64,000 nt of DNA, from contig CAJUHZ010000002.1 in the NCBI GenBank assembly GCA_910585945.1, positions 1-64,000 of the forward strand, in the 5' to 3' direction. This stretch comes from an uncultured Bilophila sp. GTDB lineage: Bacteria > Desulfobacterota > Desulfovibrionia > Desulfovibrionales > Desulfovibrionaceae. This document shows, one piece after another, positions 25,349 to 34,177 of the stretch (position 1 is the stretch's first letter; every line of letters starts with the position of its first letter). Position numbers and translations under genes: made by a program. Under the pieces are notes generated by a model. The model worked only from the letters and a program-made list of their open reading frames with translations, was not told where the DNA came from and searched no databases.

Positions 25349-25815
25349 AAGACGTCACCGCCTTTACCGACGGTTCCTGCCTCGGCAACCCCGGCCGGGG
25401 CGGCTGGGCGGCCATTCTCCGCTGTTGCGGCGCGGAGCGGGAGCTTTCCGGCGGCTGCGGGCTGACCACAAACAACCGCATGGAAATCATGGCCGCCCTG
25501 GCCGCCCTGGAAACCCTGAAGGAACCCTGCCGCGTCGCCCTGTACACGGATTCGCAGTACCTGCACCACGCGGTGGAAAAAAAATGGCTGGCGGGCTGGC
25601 TGAAAAACGGCTGGAAGACGGCGGCCAAAAAGCCGGTCAAGAACCGCGACCTGTGGGAGCGCCTGCACGCGCAACTGACGCGGCACGCGGTAAGCTTCCA
25701 CTGGGTGCGCGGGCACAACGGCCATGCGGAAAACGAGCGTTGCGACGAACTCGCCCGCGCCCAGTCCGCCCGCCGGGATCTCCCGCCGGACGCAGGCTAC
25801 GAGGCCGATCGCTGA
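25345..25815 (+). CDS. rnhA: Ribonuclease HI
   Basis: The 156-residue enzyme carries the RNase H catalytic acidic set: [19 protein letters not shown] (Asp), [11 protein letters not shown] (Glu), YTDSQYL (Asp) and NERCDELAR (Asp), plus the basic handle region [14 protein letters not shown] and [12 protein letters not shown]. It degrades RNA in RNA-DNA hybrids. Start ATG overlaps the RDD gene stop (ATGA). Confidence 0.97.
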   Translation: MKDVTAFTDGSCLGNPGRGGWAAILRCCGAERELSGGCGLTTNNRMEIMAALAALETLKEPCRVALYTDSQYLHHAVEKKWLAGWLKNGWKTAAKKPVKNRDLWERLHAQLTRHAVSFHWVRGHNGHAENERCDELARAQSARRDLPPDAGYEADR

Positions 25816-25908
25816 TCCGCCGGGCGCTCCCGCACGACGACAGCCCCTCCCGCGGCCCCCGATCCGGCGCAAAACGCGCGCCGGGGCGGGATCCCGCGAC
25901 AATCGCGC

Positions 25909-25937
25909 TTGCCAAAACAAAGTTCCCCTGATAAAGG
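25909..25937 (+). promoter_or_regulatory. Candidate sigma70 promoter of rpsA
   Basis: TTGCCA (25909-25914) and TAAAGG (25932-25937) are 17 bp apart, 50 bp before the rpsA start. Between lies a small CCCCTTC-AGA-AGGGGGG hairpin (about 25946-25963) in the leader that could serve autoregulation by S1. Only moderate match. Confidence 0.4.
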
Positions 25938-25986
25938 GAGTGACCCCTTCAGAAGGGGGGAAAATGCTTGTCGGCCTGGAGGCTGT

Positions 25987-27711
25987 ATGGAAACCAAGGA
26001 AACCATGGAAAACCACGGTATGGACGCGGAATTTGATTTCGCCAGCGCGCTGGACGGCTACCTCAGCACCGATTTCGGGGATCTTGAGGAAGGGACCATC
26101 GTCAAGGGCGAGATTGTCCGCGTAGATGACGACAATGTGCTTGTAGACGTGAATTTCAAGTCGGAAGGGCAGATCCCCACGGCCGAATTCCGGGATGCCG
26201 AAGGCAACCTTGTCGTGAAAGTGGGCGATCGGGTGGATGTTTTCGTGGCTCGCAAGAACGAGCAGGAAGGCACCATCACCCTGTCCTTTGAAAAAGCCAA
26301 GCGGATGCAGCTCTTCGACCAGCTCGAAGACGTGCAGGAAAAGAACGGCGTCATCAAGGGCCGCATCATGCGCCGCATCAAGGGCGGCTACACGGTGGAT
26401 CTGGGCGGCGTGGAAGCCTTCCTGCCCGGTTCGCATGTGGATTTGCGCCCCGTTCCGGACATGGACGCCCTGGTGAACCAGGAGTTCGAATTCCGCGTGC
26501 TCAAAATCAACCGCCGGCGCAGCAACGTCATCGTTTCCCGTCGCGTGCTGCTTGAAGAGGAACGCGACTCCAAGCGGCAGGAACTGCTCCAGACCCTGTG
26601 CGAAGGCCAGACAGTCACCGGCAAGGCGAAAAACATCACCGAATACGGCGTGTTTGTGGATCTCGGCGGGCTTGACGGCCTGCTGCACATCACCGACATG
26701 TCCTGGAAGCGCATCCGTCACCCGCGCGAAATGGTCACCCTCGGGCAGGATCTGGAACTGAAAGTCCTCTCCTTCGACAAGGAAAACCAGAAGGTCTCCC
26801 TCGGCCTCAAGCAGCTTGTGCCCGATCCCTGGCATGACATCACCGCGCGTTTCCCCGAAGGTTCCCGCCACAACGGCAAGGTGACGAACCTTGTCGATTA
26901 CGGCGCGTTCGTGGAGCTTGAACCCGGCGTGGAAGGTCTGGTGCATATCTCCGAAATGTCCTGGACGCGCAAACTGCGTCATCCTTCCCAGATGGTCCGC
27001 CAGGGCGACGAAGTGGAAGTCGTCATCCTCGGCGTCGATCCGGACAAGAAGCGCATCTCCCTCGGCATGAAGCAGGTGCGGCCCAATCCGTGGGAGCTTG
27101 TGGGCGAAAAATACCCCGAAGGCACCATCCTTGAGGGCGTCATCAAGAACATCACCGACTTCGGCATGTTCATCGGCATCGAGGACGGCATCGACGGCCT
27201 CATCCATGTGTCCGACATCAGCTGGACCAAGAAGATCCGTCATCCCAACGAACTCTTCAAGGTCGGTGACACCGTGCAGGCCAAGGTCATCACCGTGGAT
27301 CAGGAAAGCGAGAAGTTCACGCTCGGCATCAAGCAGCTTTCCGACGATCCGTGGTTCAACGTGCCGACTGCCTACCCCGTGGGCGGCATCGTCAAGGGGA
27401 CCATCACCAATATCACCGACTTCGGCCTGTTCGTTGAAGTGGAAGAAGGCATTGAAGGTCTTGTCCACGTCTCCGAACTCAGCTCCAAGAAGGTGAAATC
27501 CCCCGCCGAACTGTACAAGGAAGGCGAGGAAATCCAGGCGAAGATCATCCATGTGAGCGCGGAGGACCGCCGTCTCGGCCTGTCCATCAAGCAGCTCAAG
27601 GAAGAGGAAGAACGCCGCAAACCGCGCGAATACAGCCGCTCCGGCCCCGAAGCCGGGCAGAGCCTCGGTGACCTGCTGAAGCAGAAGCTGGAAGAAAGCG
27701 CGGACAACTGA
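25987..27711 (+). CDS. rpsA: 30S ribosomal protein S1
   Basis: Start ATG 25987 behind GGAGG gives a 574-residue protein; the frame extends upstream through the promoter region and is not used. Six S1 RNA-binding domains are seen in order, starting near residues 29, 115, 200, 285, 372 and 459 (for example GTIVKGEIVRVDDDNVLVDV; GQTVTGKAKNITEYGVFVDL; GGIVKGTITNITDFGLFVEV). It binds mRNA on the small subunit. Six domains is the standard form. Strong terminator follows. Confidence 0.97.
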   Translation: METKETMENHGMDAEFDFASALDGYLSTDFGDLEEGTIVKGEIVRVDDDNVLVDVNFKSEGQIPTAEFRDAEGNLVVKVGDRVDVFVARKNEQEGTITLSFEKAKRMQLFDQLEDVQEKNGVIKGRIMRRIKGGYTVDLGGVEAFLPGSHVDLRPVPDMDALVNQEFEFRVLKINRRRSNVIVSRRVLLEEERDSKRQELLQTLCEGQTVTGKAKNITEYGVFVDLGGLDGLLHITDMSWKRIRHPREMVTLGQDLELKVLSFDKENQKVSLGLKQLVPDPWHDITARFPEGSRHNGKVTNLVDYGAFVELEPGVEGLVHISEMSWTRKLRHPSQMVRQGDEVEVVILGVDPDKKRISLGMKQVRPNPWELVGEKYPEGTILEGVIKNITDFGMFIGIEDGIDGLIHVSDISWTKKIRHPNELFKVGDTVQAKVITVDQESEKFTLGIKQLSDDPWFNVPTAYPVGGIVKGTITNITDFGLFVEVEEGIEGLVHVSELSSKKVKSPAELYKEGEEIQAKIIHVSAEDRRLGLSIKQLKEEEERRKPREYSRSGPEAGQSLGDLLKQKLEESADN

Positions 27712-27722
27712 GTTCCGCAAAG

Positions 27723-27752
27723 GCCGCGCCCCGCAAGGGCGCGGCTTTTTTT
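27723..27752 (+). terminator. rpsA terminator
   Basis: GCCGCGCCC (27723-27731) and GGGCGCGGC (27737-27745) form a perfect 9-bp stem over CGCAA, followed by seven T, directly after rpsA. Confidence 0.95.
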
Positions 27753-27763
27753 CGCGCCGCTTC

Positions 27764-27835
27764 AATACCGCTTCGCCCAATGGTTCCCCTTGCCGGCCAA
27801 AAAATCGGCTTTTCGCGGACGGCGTTGCGACGAGA
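27764..27835 (-). repeat. CGCCGTCCGCGAAAAG dispersed repeat fragment
   Basis: Read on the minus strand this has the left end of the GTCAGCCCTCATGAA family: CGCCGTCCGCGAAAAGCCG then a TTTTTTGGCCGGCAAGG segment and AACCATTGGGCG. Related copies are at 43886-43945, 46436-46480, 49482-49647, 54727-54790, 60489-60648 and 62714-62868. Confidence 0.65.
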
Positions 27836-27869
27836 TCTGACCCCAAGCAAAAAGCCCGGGAGGATGCCG

Positions 27870-29963
27870 ATGACCTGCTCGCAACCGGAAAGCCGGATAA
27901 CGCGCCTCCACACCCTGCTCGATCGGATGGAACAAGGCGGGGAGCAGGATCCCGGGCCGGCGGAAGAGGCGCGCCATCTGGCCGCCGCGCTCCTTGCCGA
28001 TCTCCCGGCCGCGCCTGCCGACATGGAGGAAGATACCGCCGGGCTGGACGAAGCGTTGCGGCGGATGTTCCGGATCGGCGTCTTCAACACGCCGCCGCTC
28101 TCCGGCACGCCGTATGACGCCTGGCGCCGCCTGTACGAAACGACGCCCGCCCGCCCGGCACGGGAGATCCCCGCTTTCGTGAACGACGCAGGCCGGAACA
28201 GCCCGGAACACGCCCTCGCCTCCGAAGGGGAAGGCCCGCTCCTCTCGCTGATCATGCCCGTATACAACCCCTGCCCGGCCTTTCTCGAAGCCGCGCTGTG
28301 GTCCGTGCGGAACCAGACCGCCCCCTACTGGGAACTCTGCGTGGCGGACGACGCTTCAACGGATGAAAGGGTAAAAAGGATCCTGCTCCGGCACATGGCC
28401 GAGGACGCCCGCATTCGCGTTGCGTTCCGCGAACGGAACGGCCACATCAGCGCGGCCAGCAATACGGCCCTGGATCTGGTGCGGGGCGAATGGTGCGGCC
28501 TTGTGGATCATGACGACGTCCTTTCGCCGCTGGCCGTGGCGCTGGTGCGACAGACCCTGGCCGCCCATCCCGAGGCCGCCGTGCTGTTTACGGACGAAGA
28601 CCGCCTCGAAACGGACGCCTCCGGCGCGACGCGGCGCGCCAGCCCGTTCTTCAAGGCGGGCATCGATCCCGATCTGCTGCTGGCCTGCAATGCGGCAAGC
28701 CATTTCGGCGTGTACCGCACCTCCCTGCTCAAACGGCTTGGCGGCTTCCGCCAGGGCATGGAAGGCGCGCAGGATCACGATCTGGCCTTGCGCTGTCTGC
28801 GGGCGGCGGGACCGGGAGCCTTCATTCACCTTCCCCATGTGCTGTACCACTGGCGGATGCACGAAGACAGCACCTCTCGCACCATCAGCGCCAAACCCTA
28901 CGCGCGGGAAGCCGGCCTCAGGGCGCGTCAGGCGTTTGCCGCCGAACACAATGCCGCCGTGCCGCCGGACAATGACACGCCGGCCCCGGGTTGTGTCCGG
29001 CAGGAAGCATCCATCCACATGACCATGCGGCCGAACTCCGGCTTTGCCGATGTGCGTTTCCGCCTGCCCGCGCCCGCCCCGCTGGTGACGCTGATCATCG
29101 CCCCGTGGGACGCCCTGCCCGTCGCTTCCAGCCGTCCGGGCGACGCCGATGCGAGCGCGGCAGCGGGCAAAACAGCGGGCAAAACAGCGGGCAATGTCGC
29201 CCTCCTGCTGAAGAATCTTTCGCTCGTCAAGAGAGAAGCGCTGCTCCTTGTTCCGGAAGGGGAGGAGTGGGCGGCCTATGCGCGTGCGCTGCAACGCGCT
29301 GTTTCCCGGCTGGACGGCGGAGCAGGAGTAAGGATGGTTGCCGCGCCCGGCGATCTGTCGCCGGCCAAAGCCGCCAATCTGGCCGTCTCCCTGGCGCGGG
29401 GCGCGATAGTGGGGTTGATCCGCGCCGGCGACATCCCCCTGCACCCGGACTGGGCGCATGCCGTCGCCGCCGCCTGCTGGCGAAACGACGTGGCCGCGGC
29501 CGGATGCCGGGGCGTCACGGAACAGGGCTTCCTGGCGCACGCGGGGTATGCCGTGGGCCACGGACCGCGCACGAACCCCGGGCTGTGGCTGTGCCCGGCC
29601 TACGCCGGCCTGCACACGGCCGCGCCAGGCTACTATTCGCAGGCGCATCTGCTGCATTCCGTGCCGGCCCTGCCCCTGGCCGGCCTGTTCTGCCGGACGG
29701 ACGTCTGGCGGGAAGCAGGCGGCCTTGACCCCGCGGCCGGCGCGCTGGCGGCGGCGGACTTCTGCCTGAGGGCATGGCGCGACGGAAAAAAACGGAGCAT
29801 TGTCGTGCCCGGCGCGGATCTGCTGACAGACGCCGCCCTGCACCCACAGCCCGTCTCCGGCGTATTCGCGCGGCGTTGGGAACGACTGCTGGACCACACC
29901 CCGCCTTTCCAAAGCCGCCACCTTTCCTGGACCCCGGGCGGCTGGCGCTTCCGCCCCCGCTAA
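27870..29963 (+). CDS. Large family 2 glycosyltransferase with second degenerate GT domain
   Basis: Start taken at ATG 27870, six nt after GGGAGG; the frame runs back through a repeat. The 697-residue protein has a helical N-terminus (1-125), a GT-A domain at about 130-360 with LLSLIMPVYNPCPAFLEAALWSVRNQ, the nucleotide-sugar VADDASTDERV motif, DxD-like VDHDD and HYHWRMHEDSTS-type ending. A C-terminal half (about 390-690) looks like a second GT2-like fold lacking a clear DxD (RGAIVGLIRAGDIPLHPDW). It probably builds a surface polysaccharide. No neighbouring sugar genes. Confidence 0.85.
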   Translation: MTCSQPESRITRLHTLLDRMEQGGEQDPGPAEEARHLAAALLADLPAAPADMEEDTAGLDEALRRMFRIGVFNTPPLSGTPYDAWRRLYETTPARPAREIPAFVNDAGRNSPEHALASEGEGPLLSLIMPVYNPCPAFLEAALWSVRNQTAPYWELCVADDASTDERVKRILLRHMAEDARIRVAFRERNGHISAASNTALDLVRGEWCGLVDHDDVLSPLAVALVRQTLAAHPEAAVLFTDEDRLETDASGATRRASPFFKAGIDPDLLLACNAASHFGVYRTSLLKRLGGFRQGMEGAQDHDLALRCLRAAGPGAFIHLPHVLYHWRMHEDSTSRTISAKPYAREAGLRARQAFAAEHNAAVPPDNDTPAPGCVRQEASIHMTMRPNSGFADVRFRLPAPAPLVTLIIAPWDALPVASSRPGDADASAAAGKTAGKTAGNVALLLKNLSLVKREALLLVPEGEEWAAYARALQRAVSRLDGGAGVRMVAAPGDLSPAKAANLAVSLARGAIVGLIRAGDIPLHPDWAHAVAAACWRNDVAAAGCRGVTEQGFLAHAGYAVGHGPRTNPGLWLCPAYAGLHTAAPGYYSQAHLLHSVPALPLAGLFCRTDVWREAGGLDPAAGALAAADFCLRAWRDGKKRSIVVPGADLLTDAALHPQPVSGVFARRWERLLDHTPPFQSRHLSWTPGGWRFRPR

Positions 29964-30030
29964 ACACAACCCTTGAGGGATCGCCAATACCGGGCGCGGC
30001 ATATTTTGTGCTGGATTCTTTTGCTAAAAA

Positions 30031-30047
30031 AAATTATTCTCATTTTT
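30031..30047 (+). promoter_or_regulatory. Fur/PerR-like operator upstream of dfx
   Basis: AAATTATTCTCATTTTT reads on the other strand as AAAAATGAGAATAATTT, close to half of the Fur-family consensus GATAATGATAATCATTATC. It lies about 115 bp before dfx, an oxygen-stress gene often under PerR or Fur in sulfate reducers. A weak TTGAAC-17-TAGTGA promoter (30066-30094) is between. Sequence resemblance only. Confidence 0.35.
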
Positions 30048-30161
30048 CCGGATGAGGATAAATCATTGAACGCATGCACGAAGCCGCGTAGTGAATCTTG
30101 CCAGGTACGGTATGTAACCGGCATGTATGCTTAACAAAAAAATAAAGGGCGGTACAACGAC

Positions 30162-30542
30162 ATGACTGAACAGTTTGCAGTGTACAAGTGTGACGTCTGT
30201 GGCAATATTGTTGAACTCCTGTACGGAACGCACGACGGACTGGTCTGCTGCGGCAAACCCATGCAGCGCCTGACGGAAAATACGGTCGACGCGGCCAGGG
30301 AAAAACATGTTCCCGTCATTGAAGCGTGCGACGGAGGCTGCAAGGTCAAGGTAGGCTCCGCGCCTCACCCGATGGAAGAGAAACACTGGATTCAGTTCAT
30401 TGAAATCATCACCAGGGAAGGTTGCCGTTGCGTGAAAACCCTCAAGCCGGGCGAAGCGCCGGAGGCGAAATTCTCCGTCACGCCGGACAAGGTGGCCTGC
30501 GCGCGCGAATACTGCAATCTGCACGGGCTGTGGCGCTCGTAA
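30162..30542 (+). CDS. dfx: Desulfoferrodoxin (superoxide reductase, class I)
   Basis: The 126-residue protein contains both iron sites. Centre I (desulforedoxin type) uses Cys10, Cys13, Cys29 and Cys30 (YKCDVCG ... LVCCGKP). Centre II has His49, His69, His75 ([22 protein letters not shown]), Cys118 and His121 (EYCNLHGLW), with the adjacent Glu47-Lys48 pair. It reduces superoxide to peroxide in the cytoplasm without making oxygen, taking electrons from rubredoxin. rub and roo follow, the standard oxygen-defence set of Desulfovibrio. Confidence 0.98.
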   Translation: MTEQFAVYKCDVCGNIVELLYGTHDGLVCCGKPMQRLTENTVDAAREKHVPVIEACDGGCKVKVGSAPHPMEEKHWIQFIEIITREGCRCVKTLKPGEAPEAKFSVTPDKVACAREYCNLHGLWRS

Positions 30543-30871
30543 CGCCGGGACGCTGTCGTGACTATTGCGCAGCCGTTCCGGATTCGGATTTTTTCTGGCG
30601 GGGCGCACGAAACGGCGAAACAGCAATCCGATTGCGGGGGCGCCGCACAGCACGGTCTGGGTGCGGCGCCCCATTTTGCGTATGGTAAAGCAATCCCTTT
30701 TCTGATACACGCGTTTTGCAACTCGTCGAATCCCCCTCGGGGGGATTTGTGAGGATCGCTTCGCCGGAAAACATGGTTTTCGGCGGGCGAACCCGGCGTT
30801 GCCGCCGCGTCAGGCTCTGAAAAGACGGCGCGGAGTCTTTTCGCAACCATCAAACATTTCAGGAGAACGTC
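30543..30871. other. dfx-rub intergenic region with several hairpins
   Basis: No gene. It contains the dfx terminator (30637-30677), an AATCCCCC/GGGGGATT stem at about 30729-30747, a CGCCGGAAAAC/GTTTTCGGCG stem at about 30761-30785 and an AAAAGAC/GTCTTTT stem at about 30821-30842 just before the rub ribosome binding site. The density of stems suggests a structured leader for rub. Confidence 0.5.
30637..30677 (+). terminator. dfx terminator
   Basis: GGGGCGCCGCAC (30637-30648) pairs perfectly with GTGCGGCGCCCC (30661-30672), followed by ATTTTG. It would separate dfx from rub transcription. Confidence 0.75.
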
Positions 30872-31030
30872 ATGCAGAAATATGTATGCGACGTGTGCGG
30901 CTATGAATACGATCCCGCGGAAGGCGACCCCCAGGCGGGCGTCGCTCCGGGCACGGCGTTCGCCGATCTGCCGGAAGACTGGGTATGCCCGGTCTGCGGC
31001 GCGGCCAAATCGGAATTCAAGCCCGCGTAG
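30872..31030 (+). CDS. rub: Rubredoxin
   Basis: A 52-residue protein starting behind AGGAGA. It has both CxxC iron ligands: [17 protein letters not shown] and [13 protein letters not shown], and the conserved [10 protein letters not shown] block. It carries single electrons to desulfoferrodoxin and to the flavodiiron oxidase Roo encoded next. Typical length for a one-iron rubredoxin. Confidence 0.98.
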   Translation: MQKYVCDVCGYEYDPAEGDPQAGVAPGTAFADLPEDWVCPVCGAAKSEFKPA

Positions 31031-31150
31031 GGTTCGGCCGGCTGACCCGGCATGAACGCGAGCAGGCTGTCACTTTGGGTTTCACGAACGCCCGCGGGCA
31101 ATTCCGGAACATGCCGGGATCGCCTGCAACGCGTTCAGGTGAAGTGCAGG

Positions 31151-31180
31151 GGCGCGGCGGGGAGTCCCGCCGCGCCTTTT
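31151..31180 (+). terminator. rub terminator
   Basis: GGCGCGGCGGG (31151-31161) and CCCGCCGCGCC (31166-31176) form a perfect 11-bp stem over GAGT, followed by TTTT. In Desulfovibrio gigas rub and roo are co-transcribed; here the stem and a 283-bp gap suggest at least partial separation. Confidence 0.8.
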
Positions 31181-31313
31181 GCAGCCGTGCATGACGGCAA
31201 TGCCGCCGATGCGCCGGCGCGATTGATCCGCGCTGTTCAATGCCGGAACCGGCCTTGCAAGGCCTTGAGGACGGACCACCTCAAGGCGAATCTGTTCCAC
31301 AAAGGATGTAAAG

Positions 31314-32534
31314 ATGAAACCTGTTGAAATCACAAAAGATGTTTTCTGGATCGGGGCGGTTGACTTCAACAAGCGCAACTTCCACGGCTACAGCCGCTCT
31401 CCGCACGGCACAACGTACAACTCCTACCTCATTCGGGACGAAAAAAACGTCGTCTTCGATACCGTCGACAACGACTACGCGGGAGCCATGTTCTGCCGGC
31501 TGGCCAAGGCCCTGCCGCTGGAAAAAGTCGACTACATCGTGGTCAACCATACGGAAAAGGACCACGCCGGCGCGCTGTGTCAGCTTGTGGAACGCTGCAA
31601 GCCCGAAAAAATCATCACTTCCGTCACGGGGAAACGCTTCATGGAAGCCCAGTTCGACACTGCCGGCTGGCCCATTGAAGTGGTGAAGACGGGCGACTCC
31701 ATCAGCATCGGCAAACGCAGCATCCATTTTGTGGACACCAAAATGCTGCACTGGCCGGACAGCATGGTTTCCTACATTCCCGAGGAAAAGCTGCTCATCT
31801 CCAACGACATTTTCGGCCAGAACATCGCCTCCAGCGAGCGTTATGTGGATCAATACAACCAGTCTGACCTGCTGCACGCCATCAAGGAATACTATTACAA
31901 TATCGTGCTGCCCTTCTCTCCGCTGGTGCTCAAGACGCTCGACGCCGTGGCCGCGATGAACCTGGATATTGAAATCATCGCGCCGGATCACGGGCTTATT
32001 TACCGCCGCAAGGAAGACTGCGCCTTCATCGTCGATACCTACCGGAAACTGGCCGAACAGAAGCCGCAACAGCGGGCCGTCATCGTGTACGACAGCATGT
32101 GGGGTTCCACCGGCAAGATGGCCGCGGCGATCATGTCCGGCATGGTGGATGAAGGCGTGCCGTGCCAGCTCATTGACATTCAGAAAAACCACCACAGCGA
32201 CGTCATGACGGCCCTGGCCGACTGCGGCGCGGTGCTTGTCGGTTCTCCCACCCACAACAACTCGATTCTGCCCGCGATTGCCGATGTTCTCACCTACATG
32301 AAGGGTCTGCGGCCCCTGAACAGGGTGGGGGCGGCCTTTGGTTCCTACGGCTGGTCGGGCGAGGCTCCCAAGCACATCCAGGAATGGCTGGCCGGCATGA
32401 ACATCGAGCTTCCGGCCGAACCGCTCAAGCTCCAGTTCGTGCCCAGGCACGAGGGGCTGGTTCAGTGCCGCGCGCTCGGCGTGACCGTGGCGCAGGCGCT
32501 GAAGGCGAAGTGCGGGACCAACGCCGCCTGCTGA
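31314..32534 (+). CDS. roo: Rubredoxin:oxygen oxidoreductase (flavodiiron protein)
   Basis: The 406-residue protein has a metallo-beta-lactamase-like diiron domain (1-250) with NHTEKDHAGAL as the H-x-E-x-D-H ligand set, FVDTKMLHWPDSM and APDHGLIY. A flavodoxin domain follows from about residue 256 (VIVYDSMWGSTGKMAAAI, GSPTHNNSILP, FGSYGWSGEAP). It reduces oxygen to water (and often NO to N2O) with electrons from rubredoxin. It lies between rub and the cytochrome bd genes. Confidence 0.97.
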   Translation: MKPVEITKDVFWIGAVDFNKRNFHGYSRSPHGTTYNSYLIRDEKNVVFDTVDNDYAGAMFCRLAKALPLEKVDYIVVNHTEKDHAGALCQLVERCKPEKIITSVTGKRFMEAQFDTAGWPIEVVKTGDSISIGKRSIHFVDTKMLHWPDSMVSYIPEEKLLISNDIFGQNIASSERYVDQYNQSDLLHAIKEYYYNIVLPFSPLVLKTLDAVAAMNLDIEIIAPDHGLIYRRKEDCAFIVDTYRKLAEQKPQQRAVIVYDSMWGSTGKMAAAIMSGMVDEGVPCQLIDIQKNHHSDVMTALADCGAVLVGSPTHNNSILPAIADVLTYMKGLRPLNRVGAAFGSYGWSGEAPKHIQEWLAGMNIELPAEPLKLQFVPRHEGLVQCRALGVTVAQALKAKCGTNAAC

Positions 32535-32600
32535 TTTCGGATGCGCCGGGGTTGCGCGCCCCGGCGCGGAACAATGACGCGCAAGCAAAAGGGGGAAAGT

Positions 32601-33902
32601 ATGGATGTAGTCATGCTGTCGCGGCTCCAGTTCGCCGTGGCCGTCTTTTTCCACTTCATCTTTGTTCCGCTGACGCTCGGCCTGAGCGTTCTTATTGCGA
32701 TCATGGAAACAAAGTATGTTCGCACGGGCGATGAAACGTACAAGAAGATGGCCAAATTCTGGGGAAAACTTTTCCTCATCAACTTCGCCCTCGGCGTGGT
32801 GACAGGCATCACGCTGGAATTCCAGTTCGGAACCAACTGGTCGCGGTACTCCGAATATGTGGGCGATATTTTCGGCTCGCTGCTGGCCATTGAAGCCACT
32901 GTCGCCTTCTTCCTCGAATCCACGTTCATCGCCGTGTGGGCGTTCGGCTGGGAGCGCGTCAGCAAAAAGGTCCACCTCGCGGCGATCTGGCTTGTGGCCC
33001 TGGCGGGCAACCTGTCGGCGCTGTGGATCATTCTGGCCAACGGCTGGATGCAGCATCCCGTCGGCTATGTCTTGCGCAACGGGCGCGCCGAGCTGAGCGA
33101 CTTCCTCTCGGTCGTCGTCAACCCCTTTGCGTGGGGGCAGTACGGGCATACGATCTTCGCGTCGTGGATGCTCTCGGGCTTTTTCGTCCTCGGCGTTTCC
33201 GCCTGGCATCTGGCGCGCAAGAGCCATCTTGATTTCTTCAGGCTCTCGGTGCGCATCGCCGCGCCCTTTACGCTGATCTTCGCGCTGCTCGTGGCCGTGC
33301 AGGGGCACAACCACGCGCAAATCGTCGCCAAATACCAGCCGGCCAAGCTGGCGGCGATGGAATCCCACTGGGAAACCGGAAAGAACGTGCCCATGTACCT
33401 GCTGGCCTGGCCGGATCAGGACGGGCGCAAGAACGCCATTGAAGCGCTGCCCATCCCGAACATGCTGAGCATTCTGGCTTTTGACGCGGCGGACGCCGAG
33501 GTCAAGGGGCTTGACGCCTTCCCGGCCGAAGACGTTCCGCCGGTTCTGCCAACCTTCCTTTCCTTCCGCTTCATGGCGGGCTGCGGGGCCGTCTTTATCC
33601 TGCTCGCCGCCGCGGCCTGGTGGAAGCGCAAGGATCTGGAAGAACACCCCCGCCTGCTCAAGGCGCTCACCCTGCTCATTCCGCTCCCCTACCTCTCCAT
33701 CATGGCGGGCTGGGCCGTGGCGGAAATCGGGCGGCAACCCTGGATCGTCTACAACCTTATGCGTACCTCCGACGCGGCGTCGCCCGTGCCCTCTTCGTCA
33801 GTAGGGCTTTCCCTGGCGGCGTTTGTCGTGGTCTACACGTTCCTCGGCATTGTGGACATTTACCTGCTGAGGAAATACGCGCGCAAGGGGCCGCAGGACT
33901 AG
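32601..33902 (+). CDS. cydA: Cytochrome bd ubiquinol oxidase subunit I
   Basis: Start ATG 32601 behind AGGGGGAAAG gives 433 residues with nine membrane helices. Features: LSRLQFAVAVFFHFIFVPLT with His18 (haem b595 ligand), the EATVAFFLESTF segment, KLAAMESHWET and GRQPWIVYNLMRTSDA. The Q loop is short, as in CIO-like and delta-proteobacterial enzymes. With CydB it reduces oxygen to water at the membrane. The TAG stop is made by the following TAGAGC repeat. Confidence 0.97.
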   Translation: MDVVMLSRLQFAVAVFFHFIFVPLTLGLSVLIAIMETKYVRTGDETYKKMAKFWGKLFLINFALGVVTGITLEFQFGTNWSRYSEYVGDIFGSLLAIEATVAFFLESTFIAVWAFGWERVSKKVHLAAIWLVALAGNLSALWIILANGWMQHPVGYVLRNGRAELSDFLSVVVNPFAWGQYGHTIFASWMLSGFFVLGVSAWHLARKSHLDFFRLSVRIAAPFTLIFALLVAVQGHNHAQIVAKYQPAKLAAMESHWETGKNVPMYLLAWPDQDGRKNAIEALPIPNMLSILAFDAADAEVKGLDAFPAEDVPPVLPTFLSFRFMAGCGAVFILLAAAAWWKRKDLEEHPRLLKALTLLIPLPYLSIMAGWAVAEIGRQPWIVYNLMRTSDAASPVPSSSVGLSLAAFVVVYTFLGIVDIYLLRKYARKGPQD

Positions 33903-34066
33903 AGCGTTTTCCCAATGAATTGCGGGCAAACGCCCGACGGCCGCAAGAGCGAACGCCCGTGCCGAACAAGCGGGCAAACCGCGTTTTGCCGCGCCTGTCC
34001 CGCCCCGCGGGGAAGTGACGGCAACGCCGCGATTGAAAACGAACAGTTTCAATCGCACAATGCTCT
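33901..34066 (+). repeat. TAGAGC MITE-like element, copy 2
   Basis: A 166-bp copy of the element at 10625-10770. It has the same start (AGAGCGTTTTCCCAATGAAT), the AACGCCCGTGCCGAACAAG interior, a 20-bp GC-rich insertion, GATTGAAA/TTTCAATC stem and ATGCTCT end. It lies between cydA and cydB, supplies the cydA stop codon and pushes the two subunit genes 275 bp apart, which is unusual for cydAB. Confidence 0.8.
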
Positions 34067-34177
34067 GAGGCCCGGACGGTCTTGCGGCCGCCCGCCGCGG
34101 AACCGCTTCGCGCCCGCCCGCCGGACGCGACACGGGAGCAAAGTCTTTGCCCGAACTCCCAAAGAGAGGAGATACAT

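Noticed and set aside
24403..27846. An 1147-codon antisense frame spanning several genes up to rpsA
   Set aside because: Covers yhaM-like end, RDD, rnhA and rpsA on the opposite strand; low-complexity His/Gly/Asp-rich translation typical of an antisense shadow.
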